Assembly: GCF_009380165.1 (NCBI RefSeq)
Contig: NZ_WHUF01000005.1
Location: 385,248-449,247 of the forward strand
Length of the DNA: 64,000 nucleotides
Reading direction: 5' to 3'
DNA from: Rugamonas rivuli
GTDB lineage: Bacteria > Pseudomonadota > Gammaproteobacteria > Burkholderiales > Burkholderiaceae_D
The position numbers and the translations under genes were made by a program. This document shows, piece by piece, positions 16,853 to 25,505 of the stretch (the stretch's first letter is position 1; the number at the start of each line of letters is the position of its first letter). The notes under the pieces are model-generated. The model made no database searches. It had not been told where the DNA came from and was given only the letters and a program-made list of their open reading frames with translations.

Positions 16853-18040
16853 ATGAAACGCCGCACCCTGCTCAAATCCCTGTCCGCGCTGGCGCTGCCC
16901 GCCGTAGCCGGCAATCTGTGGGCCGCGCCGGCCAGCAAGACCCGGCTGCTGTTCGTCTTCATGCGCGGCGGTTACGACGCCACCAATCTGCTGGTGCCGA
17001 TCTCCAGCCAGTACTACTACCAGGTGCGGCCCAACATCGCCGTACCCAAGCCTAGCGCCGACCTCAATTCCGCGCTGCCCATCGACAGCGACTGGGGTCT
17101 GCATCCCGCCCTGCGCGACAGCATCTATCCGCTGTTCACGGCGGGCCAGGCGACGTTCGTGCCGTTCGCCGGCACCGAGGATATCTCGCGCAGCCACTTC
17201 GAAACCCAGGACAGCATCGAGCTGGGACAGGCGCTGGACCGCACGCGCGACTACCGCTCCGGCTTCCTGAACCGGCTGGCGCAGACGCTCACCGCCGACA
17301 AGGCCAGCGCCATCTCCTTCACCGACCAGCTGCCGCTGGTGATGCAGGGCGGCGTGCAGTTGCCGAACATGGCGCTGCGCACCATCGCCAAGCCCTCGGT
17401 CGATGCGCGCCAGGCCAGGCTGATCTCCGCCATGTACGACGGCAGCGCGCTGTCGCAGCCGGTGCGCGACGGCTTCGCGGTGCGCGAGGACGTGATGAAG
17501 GAAATGATCGGCGAGATGGACGCGGCCAACCGCAACGCCATCACCGCCAAGGGCTTCGAACTGGAAGCGCGCCGCATCGCCAAGCTGATGAAGGACAAAT
17601 ACAACATCGGCTTCGTCGACGTCGGCGGCTGGGACACCCACGTCGGCCAGGGCGGCGCCACCGGCTACCTGGCCGGGCGGCTGGACGAACTGGGTCGCGG
17701 CCTGGCCGGCTTCGCGCAGGAGATGGGGCCGGACTGGAAGGACACGGTGGTCATCGTCGTCAGTGAATTCGGCCGCACCTTCCGCGAGAACGGCAACCGC
17801 GGCACCGACCACGGACACGGCACCGTCTACTGGGTGCTGGGCGGCGGCGTCCAGGGCGGCAAGGTGCGCGGCGAGCAGATACGGCTGGAACAGGCCACGC
17901 TGTTCCAGAACCGCGACTACCCGGTGCTCAACGAATACCGCGCCATGTTCGGCGGCCTGCTGGCGCGCATGTACGGCCTCAATGCAGGACAGGTCGAACA
18001 AATTTTCGGCACCAGGGGGCGCGATATCGGGCTGGTATGA
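16853..18040 (+). CDS. DUF1501 domain exported protein
   Basis: A 395-residue protein beginning with a twin-arginine-like signal (MKRRTLLKSLSALALPAVAG). It shows the DUF1501 features LLFVFMRGGYDATNLLVP, YNIGFVDVGGWDTHVGQGG, VVIVVSEFGRTFRENGNRGT and DHGHGTVYWVLGGGV. The conserved Asp/His set resembles the metal-binding core of the alkaline-phosphatase/sulfatase-like fold, but no activity is established. It is co-transcribed with the DUF1800 lipoprotein, and the two probably act together in the periplasm. Confidence 0.9.
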   Translation: MKRRTLLKSLSALALPAVAGNLWAAPASKTRLLFVFMRGGYDATNLLVPISSQYYYQVRPNIAVPKPSADLNSALPIDSDWGLHPALRDSIYPLFTAGQATFVPFAGTEDISRSHFETQDSIELGQALDRTRDYRSGFLNRLAQTLTADKASAISFTDQLPLVMQGGVQLPNMALRTIAKPSVDARQARLISAMYDGSALSQPVRDGFAVREDVMKEMIGEMDAANRNAITAKGFELEARRIAKLMKDKYNIGFVDVGGWDTHVGQGGATGYLAGRLDELGRGLAGFAQEMGPDWKDTVVIVVSEFGRTFRENGNRGTDHGHGTVYWVLGGGVQGGKVRGEQIRLEQATLFQNRDYPVLNEYRAMFGGLLARMYGLNAGQVEQIFGTRGRDIGLV

Positions 18041-18088
18041 CGGCCGCGCGCTCATGTAGAATGATCTCAAACTGCGGTGGAGATCGAC

Positions 18089-18868
18089 ATGGCCCGTGCT
18101 GCTGTCTGTGCATTCACTTTATCGTTTTTTCTATGTTGCCAGGCCGGCGCCGTCACGCTGCGCCTCTGCACCATGGAGACAGGCATACGGCCCTTCATCA
18201 CCACCACCGGCGGCGGCATCGCCGACCAGCTGATACGCCAGGCCGCGCAGGAACTGGGCATCTCCGTTGAATTTTATGCCGCGCCTTTGACGCGCTGCCG
18301 CGAAGAGATACGCACCAATATCGCCGACGGCTTCCCCTACGCACCCTACACGCCCACGCTGGCCCAGTTCTACGTCTACCCCATGCACGGCGCCACGGTC
18401 GATGCCGCGCGCGCCGTCAACAGCGGCCGTTCGATGGTGTTCCGCCGCGTGGGCAGCAAAGTGGAATGGGACGGCCAGCGCTTCTCTCAATTGACCTCGC
18501 CGGTGCTGGTCCCCTTCGGCATGGTGATGCTGCACGATCACCTGAAATCGCTGGAAGTCGGAATCGACAACAGCGGCAAAACCATGGAAACCAACTTCGC
18601 CAAGATGCTGGCCGGCCGCGCCGATGTCGCCGTCGGCACCGAGTACCACGGCCGCGAGCTGCTCGCCCTGCCGCAGTTCGCCGGCAAGATCGAGGAACTG
18701 CCGCTGCCCTTCACCGACGCGCCCTACTTCCTCGTCACCTCGCGCCGCTTCTACGACGCAAATCCGCAGTTGATGGAAAAGCTGTGGGACACCATCGGCC
18801 GCATCCGCCGTACGCCGGCCTACCAGGCCAGCCAGCGCAAGGCCTTCGACGATATGGTCAAACCTTAG
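18089..18868 (+). CDS. Periplasmic solute-binding protein family 3-like
   Basis: A 259-residue secreted protein with a signal peptide (AVCAFTLSFFLCCQAGA) and the fold of family 3 amino-acid-binding proteins. Recognisable blocks are RLCTMETGIRPFITTTGGG, RVGSKVEWDGQRFSQL and GRADVAVGTEYHGRELLALP. No ABC ATPase or permease adjoins it, so it may serve a sensor rather than a transporter. It resembles the binding protein at 33889-34668 (shared GSKVEWDG and overall layout). The start ATG follows GGAGATCGAC. Its end overlaps the convergent TetR gene by 11 bases. Confidence 0.8.
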   Translation: MARAAVCAFTLSFFLCCQAGAVTLRLCTMETGIRPFITTTGGGIADQLIRQAAQELGISVEFYAAPLTRCREEIRTNIADGFPYAPYTPTLAQFYVYPMHGATVDAARAVNSGRSMVFRRVGSKVEWDGQRFSQLTSPVLVPFGMVMLHDHLKSLEVGIDNSGKTMETNFAKMLAGRADVAVGTEYHGRELLALPQFAGKIEELPLPFTDAPYFLVTSRRFYDANPQLMEKLWDTIGRIRRTPAYQASQRKAFDDMVKP

Positions 18869-19424
18869 GCGACAACAGGCGGCGCTGCATGCGCTCCAGC
18901 GTGCGCATGAACAGCGCCGGTTCGTCGGCGGCGCGCGCCAGCACCAGCGCGCCCTGGATGCCGCCGACGGCATCTTCGGCCAGCTCCTGCGCGGTGTCGG
19001 CGTCGCGGCCGGTGCGCACCAGCGCTGCGGCCAGCGCGCCCACCCATTCGGCGAAGTAGCCCTGCACCTTGAGCGCGTAGCGGTCGCGCTCATGGCCCAG
19101 CGCGAACACGCCGACCAGGCACACCTTGCGGCCCGACAGGAAGTAACGGCCGACCGCGACGAACATGCGCTCTATCCCCTGCGCCGCGTCGTCGGCGGTG
19201 CGCAGCGGCTGAAACACCTGATCGCGGAACCAGCCGTCGATCTCGGCCAGCACCGCGTCGGCCATTTCGTCTTTACCGCCGGGGAAAAAGTTATACATGC
19301 TGCCCTTGCCCAGCTTCGTGCCTTCGGAAATGCGGGCCAGGCTCGCGCCTTCGAAGCCGTAAGTCCGAAACACTTCCGCCAGCAGCGGGATCACGTCGCC
19401 GCGTTCAACCATCGTTCTTGCCAT
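18858..19424 (-). CDS. TetR family transcriptional regulator
   Basis: A 188-residue repressor. The N-terminal DNA-binding domain reads FRTYGFEGASLARISEGT and GKGSMYNFFPGGKDEMADAV, the TetR helix-turn-helix. The C-terminal part (LVGVFALGHERDRYALKVQG, then EWVGALAAALVRTGRDADTA) resembles the YxaF/LmrA-type ligand domain. It lies 9 bases downstream of the SnoaL-like gene, in the same transcript. A perfect 26-base palindrome in front of that transcript is the probable operator. The effector is unknown. Confidence 0.9.
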   Translation of the reverse strand: MARTMVERGDVIPLLAEVFRTYGFEGASLARISEGTKLGKGSMYNFFPGGKDEMADAVLAEIDGWFRDQVFQPLRTADDAAQGIERMFVAVGRYFLSGRKVCLVGVFALGHERDRYALKVQGYFAEWVGALAAALVRTGRDADTAQELAEDAVGGIQGALVLARAADEPALFMRTLERMQRRLLSPKV

Positions 19425-19433
19425 GTCTGCTTT

Positions 19434-19901
19434 CTAAAATCCGAAATCGCTCAGTCCCGGATGATCGGCCGGACGCGGGCCGTTCACATCCCAGTGGAAC
19501 TTGCGGTCGGCCGCCGCGATGGGCGCTTCGTTGATGCTGGCCAGGCGATGGCGCATCAAACCGTCTTCCGCAAATTCCCAGTTCTCGTTGCCGTAGGCGC
19601 GGTACCACTGACCGGAGTCGTCATGGTATTCGTAGGCGAAGCGAACTGCAATGCGGTTGCCTTCAAATGCCCACAATTCCTTGATCAGGCGGTATTCCAG
19701 TTCGCGCGTCCATTTGCGGGTCAACAGGCCGACGATGGCAGCGCGGCCGGTGACGAATTCGGCGCGGTTGCGCCAGCGGCAGTCCTCGGTGTAGGCCAGC
19801 GAGACCTTTTCCGGGTTGCGGGTGTTCCAGCCGTCTTCGGCCAGGCGGACTTTCTGGATCGCGGTTTCGCGGGTGAACGGAGGGAGAGGTGGACGTGTCA
19901 T
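19434..19901 (-). CDS. Nuclear transport factor 2-like DUF1348 protein
   Basis: A 155-residue SnoaL/NTF2-like protein of the DUF1348 family. Typical segments are RLAEDGWNTRNPEKVSLAYT, DCRWRNRAEFVTGRAAI, RKWTRELEYRLIKELWAFEG and GLMRHRLASINEAPI. These proteins are often controlled by a co-encoded TetR regulator, as here. No catalytic role is established; a small-molecule or electrophile response is plausible. It is first in a two-gene transcript immediately after the palindromic operator. Confidence 0.88.
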   Translation of the reverse strand: MTRPPLPPFTRETAIQKVRLAEDGWNTRNPEKVSLAYTEDCRWRNRAEFVTGRAAIVGLLTRKWTRELEYRLIKELWAFEGNRIAVRFAYEYHDDSGQWYRAYGNENWEFAEDGLMRHRLASINEAPIAAADRKFHWDVNGPRPADHPGLSDFGF

Positions 19902-19918
19902 TTGATTACCTTTTTAAG

Positions 19919-19944
19919 TTGTTTGTACCGATCGGTACAAACAA
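19919..19944. promoter_or_regulatory. Perfect 26-base palindrome, probable TetR operator
   Basis: The sequence is its own reverse complement over all 26 bases. The core is TTTGTACCGATCGGTACAAA (19922-19941), with symmetric flanks. It lies 17 bases upstream of the DUF1348 start codon in front of the two-gene unit that also encodes the TetR protein, so autorepression is the simplest reading. The ACCGATCGGT core resembles known TetR-family sites. Confidence 0.8.
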
Positions 19945-19981
19945 AGTGTAATCCTCGCTTCGGGCGATTGCAAGCGGATTT

Positions 19982-20857
19982 TTATTTCTTCAGGTTTGGC
20001 TGCGGAGCGGCCGCCTTGACGGCAGCCGCGTAGCTGCGGCTGGCGCGCAGCGGGCCGCCGCGCGTCAGATGCAACAGGGCGTCGCCGTTTGCCAGCGCTT
20101 CGAACACGCGGATGCGGTCGACCGCGACGATCATGCTGCGGTGTATGCGCTGGAACTGGAGGGGGTCGAGACGCGCTGCAAAACGGGATACGGTGTCGCG
20201 CACCAGATGCTGTTCCGCGCCGACGTGCAGGGCCACGTAGTTGCCTTGTGCTTCGATCCAGTCCACATCGGAAAGCGGCAGGGAGATGACTTGGCCGCGT
20301 CGTTTGACCTGCACCTGCGTCAGCGCGGGTGCGGCATCGAGGGCGGGCGCCGGAGCGGCGGGCCGGGCCGGCGGCACGGTCGATGCCGTACGCTGCAAGC
20401 CCACCTGCACCAGCGCAGTCAACGCGGCCAGCGCGAACATCAGCAGCGTGAAATTGCTCACCAACTGGTCCCAAATTTCGTCCCAGGATGGCAGCCAGCG
20501 CCTCGCGAAGACCCACGCCGCCAGCAAGCACGAGGCCACCACCAGCGTCAGCGCCAGGCCGGCGGCGCCGGCCACGTGGATCAGCAGATGGCGGCCGCGA
20601 CTTGGGCCGCGCAACGGGAAACGCTCCACCAGCGCATGCACCGCCGAGGTGACGGTCGTGCCCAGCAAGGCGGCCAGCAGGATGCGGATAACTTCATGGG
20701 GCAGGCTCAAGGTCTGACCGGCCTGGCTGGCGCGCAGGATATTGCCGGGTTCCAGAACCAGCAGAAACGCCAGCCAATACAAGAACACCCAGGCGTGCGG
20801 ACGCAGCCAGGCGGGCCAGCGCGCATGCGCCGGGGTGGGATGAGCGGAAATCGTCAT
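19982..20857 (-). CDS. Membrane-bound LytTR-domain transcriptional regulator
   Basis: A 291-residue protein with four hydrophobic segments in the N-terminal half (WVFLYWLAFLLVLEPG, VIRILLAALLGTTVTSAV, LIHVAGAAGLALTLVVASCL, LLMFALAALTALVQVGL). A LytTR DNA-binding domain occupies the C-terminal 100 residues (VDWIEAQGNYVALHVG, FQRIHRSMIVAVDRIRV). It lacks a receiver domain, so signal input is probably through the membrane part. This one-component arrangement is common in Betaproteobacteria. It is divergent from the carboxylesterase; targets are unknown. Confidence 0.88.
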   Translation of the reverse strand: MTISAHPTPAHARWPAWLRPHAWVFLYWLAFLLVLEPGNILRASQAGQTLSLPHEVIRILLAALLGTTVTSAVHALVERFPLRGPSRGRHLLIHVAGAAGLALTLVVASCLLAAWVFARRWLPSWDEIWDQLVSNFTLLMFALAALTALVQVGLQRTASTVPPARPAAPAPALDAAPALTQVQVKRRGQVISLPLSDVDWIEAQGNYVALHVGAEQHLVRDTVSRFAARLDPLQFQRIHRSMIVAVDRIRVFEALANGDALLHLTRGGPLRASRSYAAAVKAAAPQPNLKK

Positions 20858-20973
20858 GCGGACGATTCTAGCAGCGATCTGGGACGGGCCGAGGGGAAAA
20901 TGTGACCAGCCGGTCTAGCCGAATCGGCGCCGCCCGACGACACTGGCCGCTGACCAATCGAGGAGGAGCTGGC

Positions 20974-22527
20974 ATGGGCAAGACGGTATGCAGATGGTTA
21001 TTGGCGTTGCAGTTGGCGTGGGGCTGTGCGCAAGCAGCGCAGACGGCGCCGCTGATGACAGGAGACGGTGCGCTGGCGGGACAACGGCAAGACGGCGTGG
21101 ACATCTATCGCGGCATTCCGTACGCGCTGCCGCCGTTGGGCGCGTGGCGCTGGCGCCCGCCGCAGCCGGCGCCCGCATGGCAGGGCGTGCGCGACGCCAG
21201 CAAGTTTGCGCCGGCCTGCATGCAGCAAGGCGTATCGATGCCGGGCGAGACGCCGCCGGAGATCAGCGAGGACTGCCTCTACCTCAACGTGTGGGCGCCG
21301 CTGCACCGCGCCGGACAGCGCTTGCCGGTGATCGTCTGGATACATGGCGGCGGCTATGCCAACGGTTCAGCATCCATGCCGTTGTATCACGGCGACCGCC
21401 TGGCCCGCAAAGGCTTGCTGGTGGTGACGATCGCCTACCGCCTCGGCGCGCTGGGATTCCTGGCCCACCCTGCCCTGAGCGCGGAATCGCCCCATCACTC
21501 ATCGGGCAACTACGGCTTGATGGACCAAATCGCGGCGCTGGAATGGGTGCAGCGTAACATCGCAGCCTTCGGCGGCGATCCGGGCCGCGTGACCGTCGCC
21601 GGACAGTCGGCCGGTGCGATGGCCGTCAGCGCGCTGCTTTCGTCGCAGCGCGCGAAGGGCCTGTTCCAGCGCGCCATCGCGCAGAGCGGCGGCATCTTCG
21701 AACCGCTGCAACTGGCGCCCGGCTACCTGCTGGCCAACGCGGAGCGCGACGGCGCCGGCTACATGGAGTCGCTCGGCGCCACCACGCTGGAGGCGATGCG
21801 CAAGCTGCCGGCCGAACGCCTGCTGGGTGGCGGCGCCGGCGCAATCACCCACCCCGTGATCGAACCGGACGTGCTGCCATTGTCGCCGTACGAAGCCTAT
21901 GCGCAGGGCCGCAATCACGACGTGCCTTTGCTGCTGGGCTCAAACAGCGAAGAAGCACGGGCGCTGGTCGATGTGACGGCGATGCGCGCCGACCGGTTCG
22001 AGGCCGACATCACCGCCAGCGTCGGCGCCCTGCCGCCGGCACTGTTGGCGGCCTACCCGCACGCCACCGACACCCAGGCGCGCGAGGGCCGCCTGGGACT
22101 TGAGCGCGACCTGCGATTCGGCTGGGACATGTGGGCCTGGGCGCGGCTGGCGCAGAAGGGCCGCAGCCCGGTGTACTACTACAGCTTCACGCACCGCCCA
22201 CCGTTTCCGGCCGATTCGGTCTATGCCGGTTGGGGCGCCAGCCACTACGCCGAACTTTGGTATATGTTCGACCATCTGGACCAAGCCCCCTGGACCTGGC
22301 GCGCCGCCGACCGCAAACTGGCGGCGGCGATGTCGAGCTACTGGGTCCACTTTGCCGCCACGGGCGATCCGAACGGCAGCGGCGTGCCGCATTGGCCGCC
22401 GTTTCGCGGCACCGACGGAAAAGTCCAGCGCCTGAGCGATCCGATCGACACAGGCCCGGTGCCGGCCATCGATCATCTGCAGGTGTTCGACTCCGTCTAT
22501 TCCGGGCTGCGGGGCAAGGCGTTCTAA
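20974..22527 (+). CDS. Secreted type B carboxylesterase
   Basis: A 517-residue alpha/beta hydrolase of the carboxylesterase type B family, exported through a signal peptide (LLALQLAWGCAQAAQ). The nucleophile elbow is GQSAGAMAV, the oxyanion hole is WIHGGGYANGSAS, the acid is probably the Glu in LGSNSEEAR, and the His is in WGASHYAELWYMF. The family motif EDCLYLNVWAP is present. AGGAGGAG precedes the ATG. It would hydrolyse esters in the periplasm or outside the cell; the substrate is unknown. The divergent LytTR gene may regulate it. Confidence 0.92.
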   Translation: MGKTVCRWLLALQLAWGCAQAAQTAPLMTGDGALAGQRQDGVDIYRGIPYALPPLGAWRWRPPQPAPAWQGVRDASKFAPACMQQGVSMPGETPPEISEDCLYLNVWAPLHRAGQRLPVIVWIHGGGYANGSASMPLYHGDRLARKGLLVVTIAYRLGALGFLAHPALSAESPHHSSGNYGLMDQIAALEWVQRNIAAFGGDPGRVTVAGQSAGAMAVSALLSSQRAKGLFQRAIAQSGGIFEPLQLAPGYLLANAERDGAGYMESLGATTLEAMRKLPAERLLGGGAGAITHPVIEPDVLPLSPYEAYAQGRNHDVPLLLGSNSEEARALVDVTAMRADRFEADITASVGALPPALLAAYPHATDTQAREGRLGLERDLRFGWDMWAWARLAQKGRSPVYYYSFTHRPPFPADSVYAGWGASHYAELWYMFDHLDQAPWTWRAADRKLAAAMSSYWVHFAATGDPNGSGVPHWPPFRGTDGKVQRLSDPIDTGPVPAIDHLQVFDSVYSGLRGKAF

Positions 22528-22558
22528 ATTTTTTGTCGTGGGCCGGTAATAAATCGGC

Positions 22559-22588
22559 ATTATCATAAGTTCAAGCAAATTTGATAAT
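22559..22588. promoter_or_regulatory. Inverted repeat in the leader of the PEP-CTERM gene
   Basis: ATTATCA (22559-22565) and TGATAAT (22582-22588) form a 7-base inverted repeat, 16 bases apart, directly before the ribosome site of the PEP-CTERM gene. It could be an operator or a weak mRNA stem. An AT-rich repeat this short may be fortuitous. Confidence 0.25.
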
Positions 22589-22598
22589 GGAGTAAGCC

Positions 22599-23570
22599 AT
22601 GCGCATCCCTACCCTGCTAGCCCTGCTGCTCAGCGCCGCAGCACTGATCCCGGCACACGCCGCCGACGCCTGGAAGCTGGCCGGCGTCGACAAGTTCTAC
22701 ATGCACACGCCGACGCCCAATTCCTTCACCGGCCTGTATCGCAGCCAGGGCATGGCTACCGATGGCAAGCAGTGGTTCTTCTCCTGGCAGTACGGGCTGG
22801 AACGCGCCGACAACAACTTCGATTCCGTGCAGCGCAATTCCTCGTTCACGCTGACCGGCGGCCTGTCGCCCGGCATCCCCGGCGCGCTGATGGCGCAAGG
22901 GCTGAACCACATCGGCGACATTGATTATCACAACGGCGTGATCTACGCCTCGCTCGACTCCACGGCCGGCTACACCAAGCCGCATGTGGCGCTGTTCAAC
23001 GCATCGGACCTGAGCTACACCGGCAAAGTCTATGAGCTGGGCGGCACGCCCGCCAATCCGAACAAGGACCTGGCCAGCTGGGTGGCCATCGACGCCAAGC
23101 GCGGCGTAGGCTACGGCAAGGAATGGCAGAACGGGAACACCATCAACGTCTACAATCTGGACGACTGGAGCTTCAGCCACACCATCACGCTGGACACGCC
23201 GCTGACGCGCATCCAGGGTGCCAAGGTGGTCGGGGACTGGCTGTACATGGCGTCGGACAATGCGACGCAATCGATCTACCGCAGCAATCTGCTGAGCGGT
23301 GCGGTGGAGGAAGTAGTGCGCCTGCCGCAGCCCACGGGCGCGCTGGAGATGGAAGGCATCGCCCTGCGCGCCAGCGCCGACGGCACGCTGGACATGTATG
23401 TGGAACAGGTGGTCGACCCGGACCGCAGCGGCCAGTCGCTGACCAATCCGAATCTGCACGTGGCGCTGTACCACTACCAGCTGGCGCCGGTGCCGGAACC
23501 GGCTACGTATGGGATGCTGCTGGCCGGCCTGCTGGCGATGCAGGCAGCGCGCCGCCGGCGCAGAAAATAA
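22599..23570 (+). CDS. PEP-CTERM sorting domain protein
   Basis: A 323-residue secreted protein with an N-terminal signal peptide (LLALLLSAAALIPAHA). The C-terminal sorting tag is PVPEPATYGMLLAGLLAMQ followed by an Arg-rich end. This tag is recognised by exosortase/EpsH systems linked to exopolysaccharide; no exosortase lies in the window. The body has repeated beta-rich segments (GLNHIGDIDYHNGVIYASLD, EMEGIALRASADGTLDMYVE) suggesting a beta-propeller or phytase-like fold. The role is unknown; surface attachment or matrix association is inferred. Confidence 0.88.
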   Translation: MRIPTLLALLLSAAALIPAHAADAWKLAGVDKFYMHTPTPNSFTGLYRSQGMATDGKQWFFSWQYGLERADNNFDSVQRNSSFTLTGGLSPGIPGALMAQGLNHIGDIDYHNGVIYASLDSTAGYTKPHVALFNASDLSYTGKVYELGGTPANPNKDLASWVAIDAKRGVGYGKEWQNGNTINVYNLDDWSFSHTITLDTPLTRIQGAKVVGDWLYMASDNATQSIYRSNLLSGAVEEVVRLPQPTGALEMEGIALRASADGTLDMYVEQVVDPDRSGQSLTNPNLHVALYHYQLAPVPEPATYGMLLAGLLAMQAARRRRRK

Positions 23571-23571
23571 C

Positions 23572-23829
23572 CTAAGTGAACAACTCCCGGCCCAGCTGCC
23601 CACCGCTCTCGGTCAGCAGCACGGTACCGGTGACGCCGCCCTCCTCCAGCGCCAGCGCGACCCAGCCGGCATCGACCAGCATCGTCAACTGGCGCCGCAG
23701 CACCGACATCGGCCGCTCCGACTGCTTGCTCAGCTTCGCCAGCGTGCACGGCTTGTCCGGCCACTCCGCGTTGATGCGCCACAGCGCCTCCAGCACGCCG
23801 ACCAGCGCGGCCATGACTTCTTCATCCAT
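23572..23829 (-). CDS. Small winged-helix protein (MarR/ArsR-like)
   Basis: An 85-residue protein that reads as a single winged-helix domain. VLEALWRINAEWPDKPCTLA, LSKQSERPMSVLRRQLTML and DAGWVALALEEGGVTGTVLL correspond to helix 1, the recognition helix and the wing. Such minimal proteins are common near other regulators in this family. It is convergent with the PEP-CTERM gene, one base apart. A possible ribosome site GGAG lies rather far upstream. Its target is unknown. Confidence 0.65.
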   Translation of the reverse strand: MDEEVMAALVGVLEALWRINAEWPDKPCTLAKLSKQSERPMSVLRRQLTMLVDAGWVALALEEGGVTGTVLLTESGGQLGRELFT

Positions 23830-23972
23830 TGTGTTTATCAGCTCCTACTTTACTTTACATGCGGCGTGCAACAACCGGCAGGTTCCGCCCCGAAGCCGTC
23901 TGTCACATTTTTTTCAAAGATTAGCTACTCAAAATATGGGGCATCGCCTTGGGGGGCTGGGTAAAAATAGCT

Positions 23973-24422
23973 TTATTTCCCCGTCTTCAGTCGATCTGCA
24001 ATATTCGTCGGGGCCGCCAAGACCCCAATGTATGATTTTCGATTCTCTCCAACAAGCGGGCCAACGTGTTTGCTTTTTGTATTTGGAGACCATACCCACC
24101 AATCATCCGATGATGCGAGTTCAGGATTGCCGTAGTCGTTAGTGTCTCGGAATAATATATGGCAGTGCTCTATGGGTAATGCATTACCCGCATGCCTCCA
24201 AAGCTGCATTTTAAGACCAAGGGAAATCGTGGTAATCGCAAAGAATTCAATCGGCTGACTACTCATTTCGGCAACGTCAATCGAGCCGTTCTCAAAAGTC
24301 CCTACAAAGACAACAATGATGTTCCCACCCAGCTGGGTACTATCATTCCCAAGATACTGAAAATATCGATTACCTTGCTCTGTTTCGACAAGAAAAATAT
24401 CACCTATCTTTGCTCGCCTCAT
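23973..24422 (-). CDS. Immunity protein 26-like hypothetical protein
   Basis: A 149-residue cytosolic protein with no signal peptide. Its layout (RRAKIGDIFLVETEQGNRYF near the start, FFAITTISLGLKMQLWRHAG in the middle, ILFRDTNDYGNPELASSDDW toward the end) resembles the Imm26-like group of polymorphic-toxin immunity proteins, by recall only. Base composition is visibly lower in GC than the flanks. No toxin gene adjoins it, so it may be an orphan immunity gene retained for protection. Confidence 0.5.
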   Translation of the reverse strand: MRRAKIGDIFLVETEQGNRYFQYLGNDSTQLGGNIIVVFVGTFENGSIDVAEMSSQPIEFFAITTISLGLKMQLWRHAGNALPIEHCHILFRDTNDYGNPELASSDDWWVWSPNTKSKHVGPLVGENRKSYIGVLAAPTNIADRLKTGK

Positions 24423-24515
24423 ACAGCTAGTCTTCCCAAAATATGAAAGTCAGCTTCTGGCCGGTCCCTGCCGATTGTACTGGACGCTGGCCGTGCGGCT
24501 GTTGATGCGGCCGCC

Positions 24516-24920
24516 TCACCACCACTTGCCGAACTGGCTCAACGCCGAATACAGCGCTTGCATTGACCCGACATTGACATTAAGACGAAGGGACATGCAC
24601 TCGCCGTCTTTTGACTGCCTCTGCGACTGTGGATTGATGGTTACATACTCTTGGGATGAGTCGCGCTTGAAGTGAAGTATCGGGTACTCGCTCATGTCAA
24701 ATAGTCGGGCCTCGCGACCGTCGCCAAGTTCGCTTTCAAATCGACGAAGAGCTTCATATTCAAACCATAGATGCTCTGCAGTCCATTTGAGATTCTGACT
24801 TCGGCCCGAATACTCTACTTCGAGCCGGACCTCGACGCCATAACCCATCGGATCTACCTCCGCAAACTCAAGCAAAAATTTGAGTGGCCCTTCAACGAAA
24901 ACTACATCTCCAGCCATCAA
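24516..24920 (-). CDS. Hypothetical protein, possibly WapI-type immunity
   Basis: A 134-residue soluble protein. The pattern of a beta-rich N-terminus (FLLEFAEVDPMGYGVEVRLE), a helix ending in ALRRFESELGDGREARLF, then strands and a final helix (VGSMQALYSALSQFGKWW) is like WapI/DUF6228-type immunity proteins, but I am not sure. It lies between the Imm26-like gene and a small membrane protein gene, all on the same strand. No toxin is visible nearby. Confidence 0.45.
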   Translation of the reverse strand: MMAGDVVFVEGPLKFLLEFAEVDPMGYGVEVRLEVEYSGRSQNLKWTAEHLWFEYEALRRFESELGDGREARLFDMSEYPILHFKRDSSQEYVTINPQSQRQSKDGECMSLRLNVNVGSMQALYSALSQFGKWW

Positions 24921-25001
24921 AAAACCCTTTTCTTACGTGTCCAATCGGGGACCGCCGCAATGACGGCTCCTGGCCGATAGCGAACGAGGTTAAAGCAGCG
25001 C

Positions 25002-25337
25002 TCAGCGAAAAACGCCAACCACGTTATAGACAAACCCGCCGAACATCAGAGCCATCGACAACCACATTGCTGGCAGCAGGCTAGGAGGAAACAACTTGGC
25101 GTAGGCATTGCGCTCCGCGCTGTCGTCGAGACGGACCGGCATACGCGCAAAGCGGAAGAAGTCGCCGTAAGGGACGAAGGCCCAGATGCAGCAATATAGG
25201 CCTAGGCCAGCGCGCATCAGGGCGTGGCCCAGTTGGCCGCCCAGAACCAAAAATACGGCATTGGCGACCAGTGCGATACCGACAATGGAAGCGGCTACGG
25301 AAACAAGGGCCGCACGGTTCGGTTGAAATCGCATCAT
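25002..25337 (-). CDS. Small membrane protein of unknown function
   Basis: About 111 residues with three or four hydrophobic segments: ALVSVAASIVGIALVANAVF, HALMRAGLGLYCCIWAFVPY and PAMWLSMALMFGGFVYNVVG. I do not recognise the family. Two adjacent ATG codons are possible starts (25337 and 25334), preceded by GAAAGTAAAG; a GTG at 25370 is less likely. It is part of the same-strand series of small accessory genes. Confidence 0.5.
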   Translation of the reverse strand: MMRFQPNRAALVSVAASIVGIALVANAVFLVLGGQLGHALMRAGLGLYCCIWAFVPYGDFFRFARMPVRLDDSAERNAYAKLFPPSLLPAMWLSMALMFGGFVYNVVGVFR

Positions 25338-25505
25338 CTTTACTTTCAATGGTTCTACGAGCAGAGCCACATGATAGCGCCGCGAACAAAGAAAACATAC
25401 TCTTCAATTCTCACACGTCACCGTTCAATTTTCAGCGTTCAAAGACGATGTGGACGTATGTATATGCATGCGATTGTAGGTCCGCTCTTGGCCAGCAAGT
25501 GCCAT

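Noticed and set aside
23576..24142. A + strand frame of 188 codons across the small winged-helix gene and the Imm26-like gene
   Set aside because: It overlaps two better-supported minus-strand genes and shows no domain.
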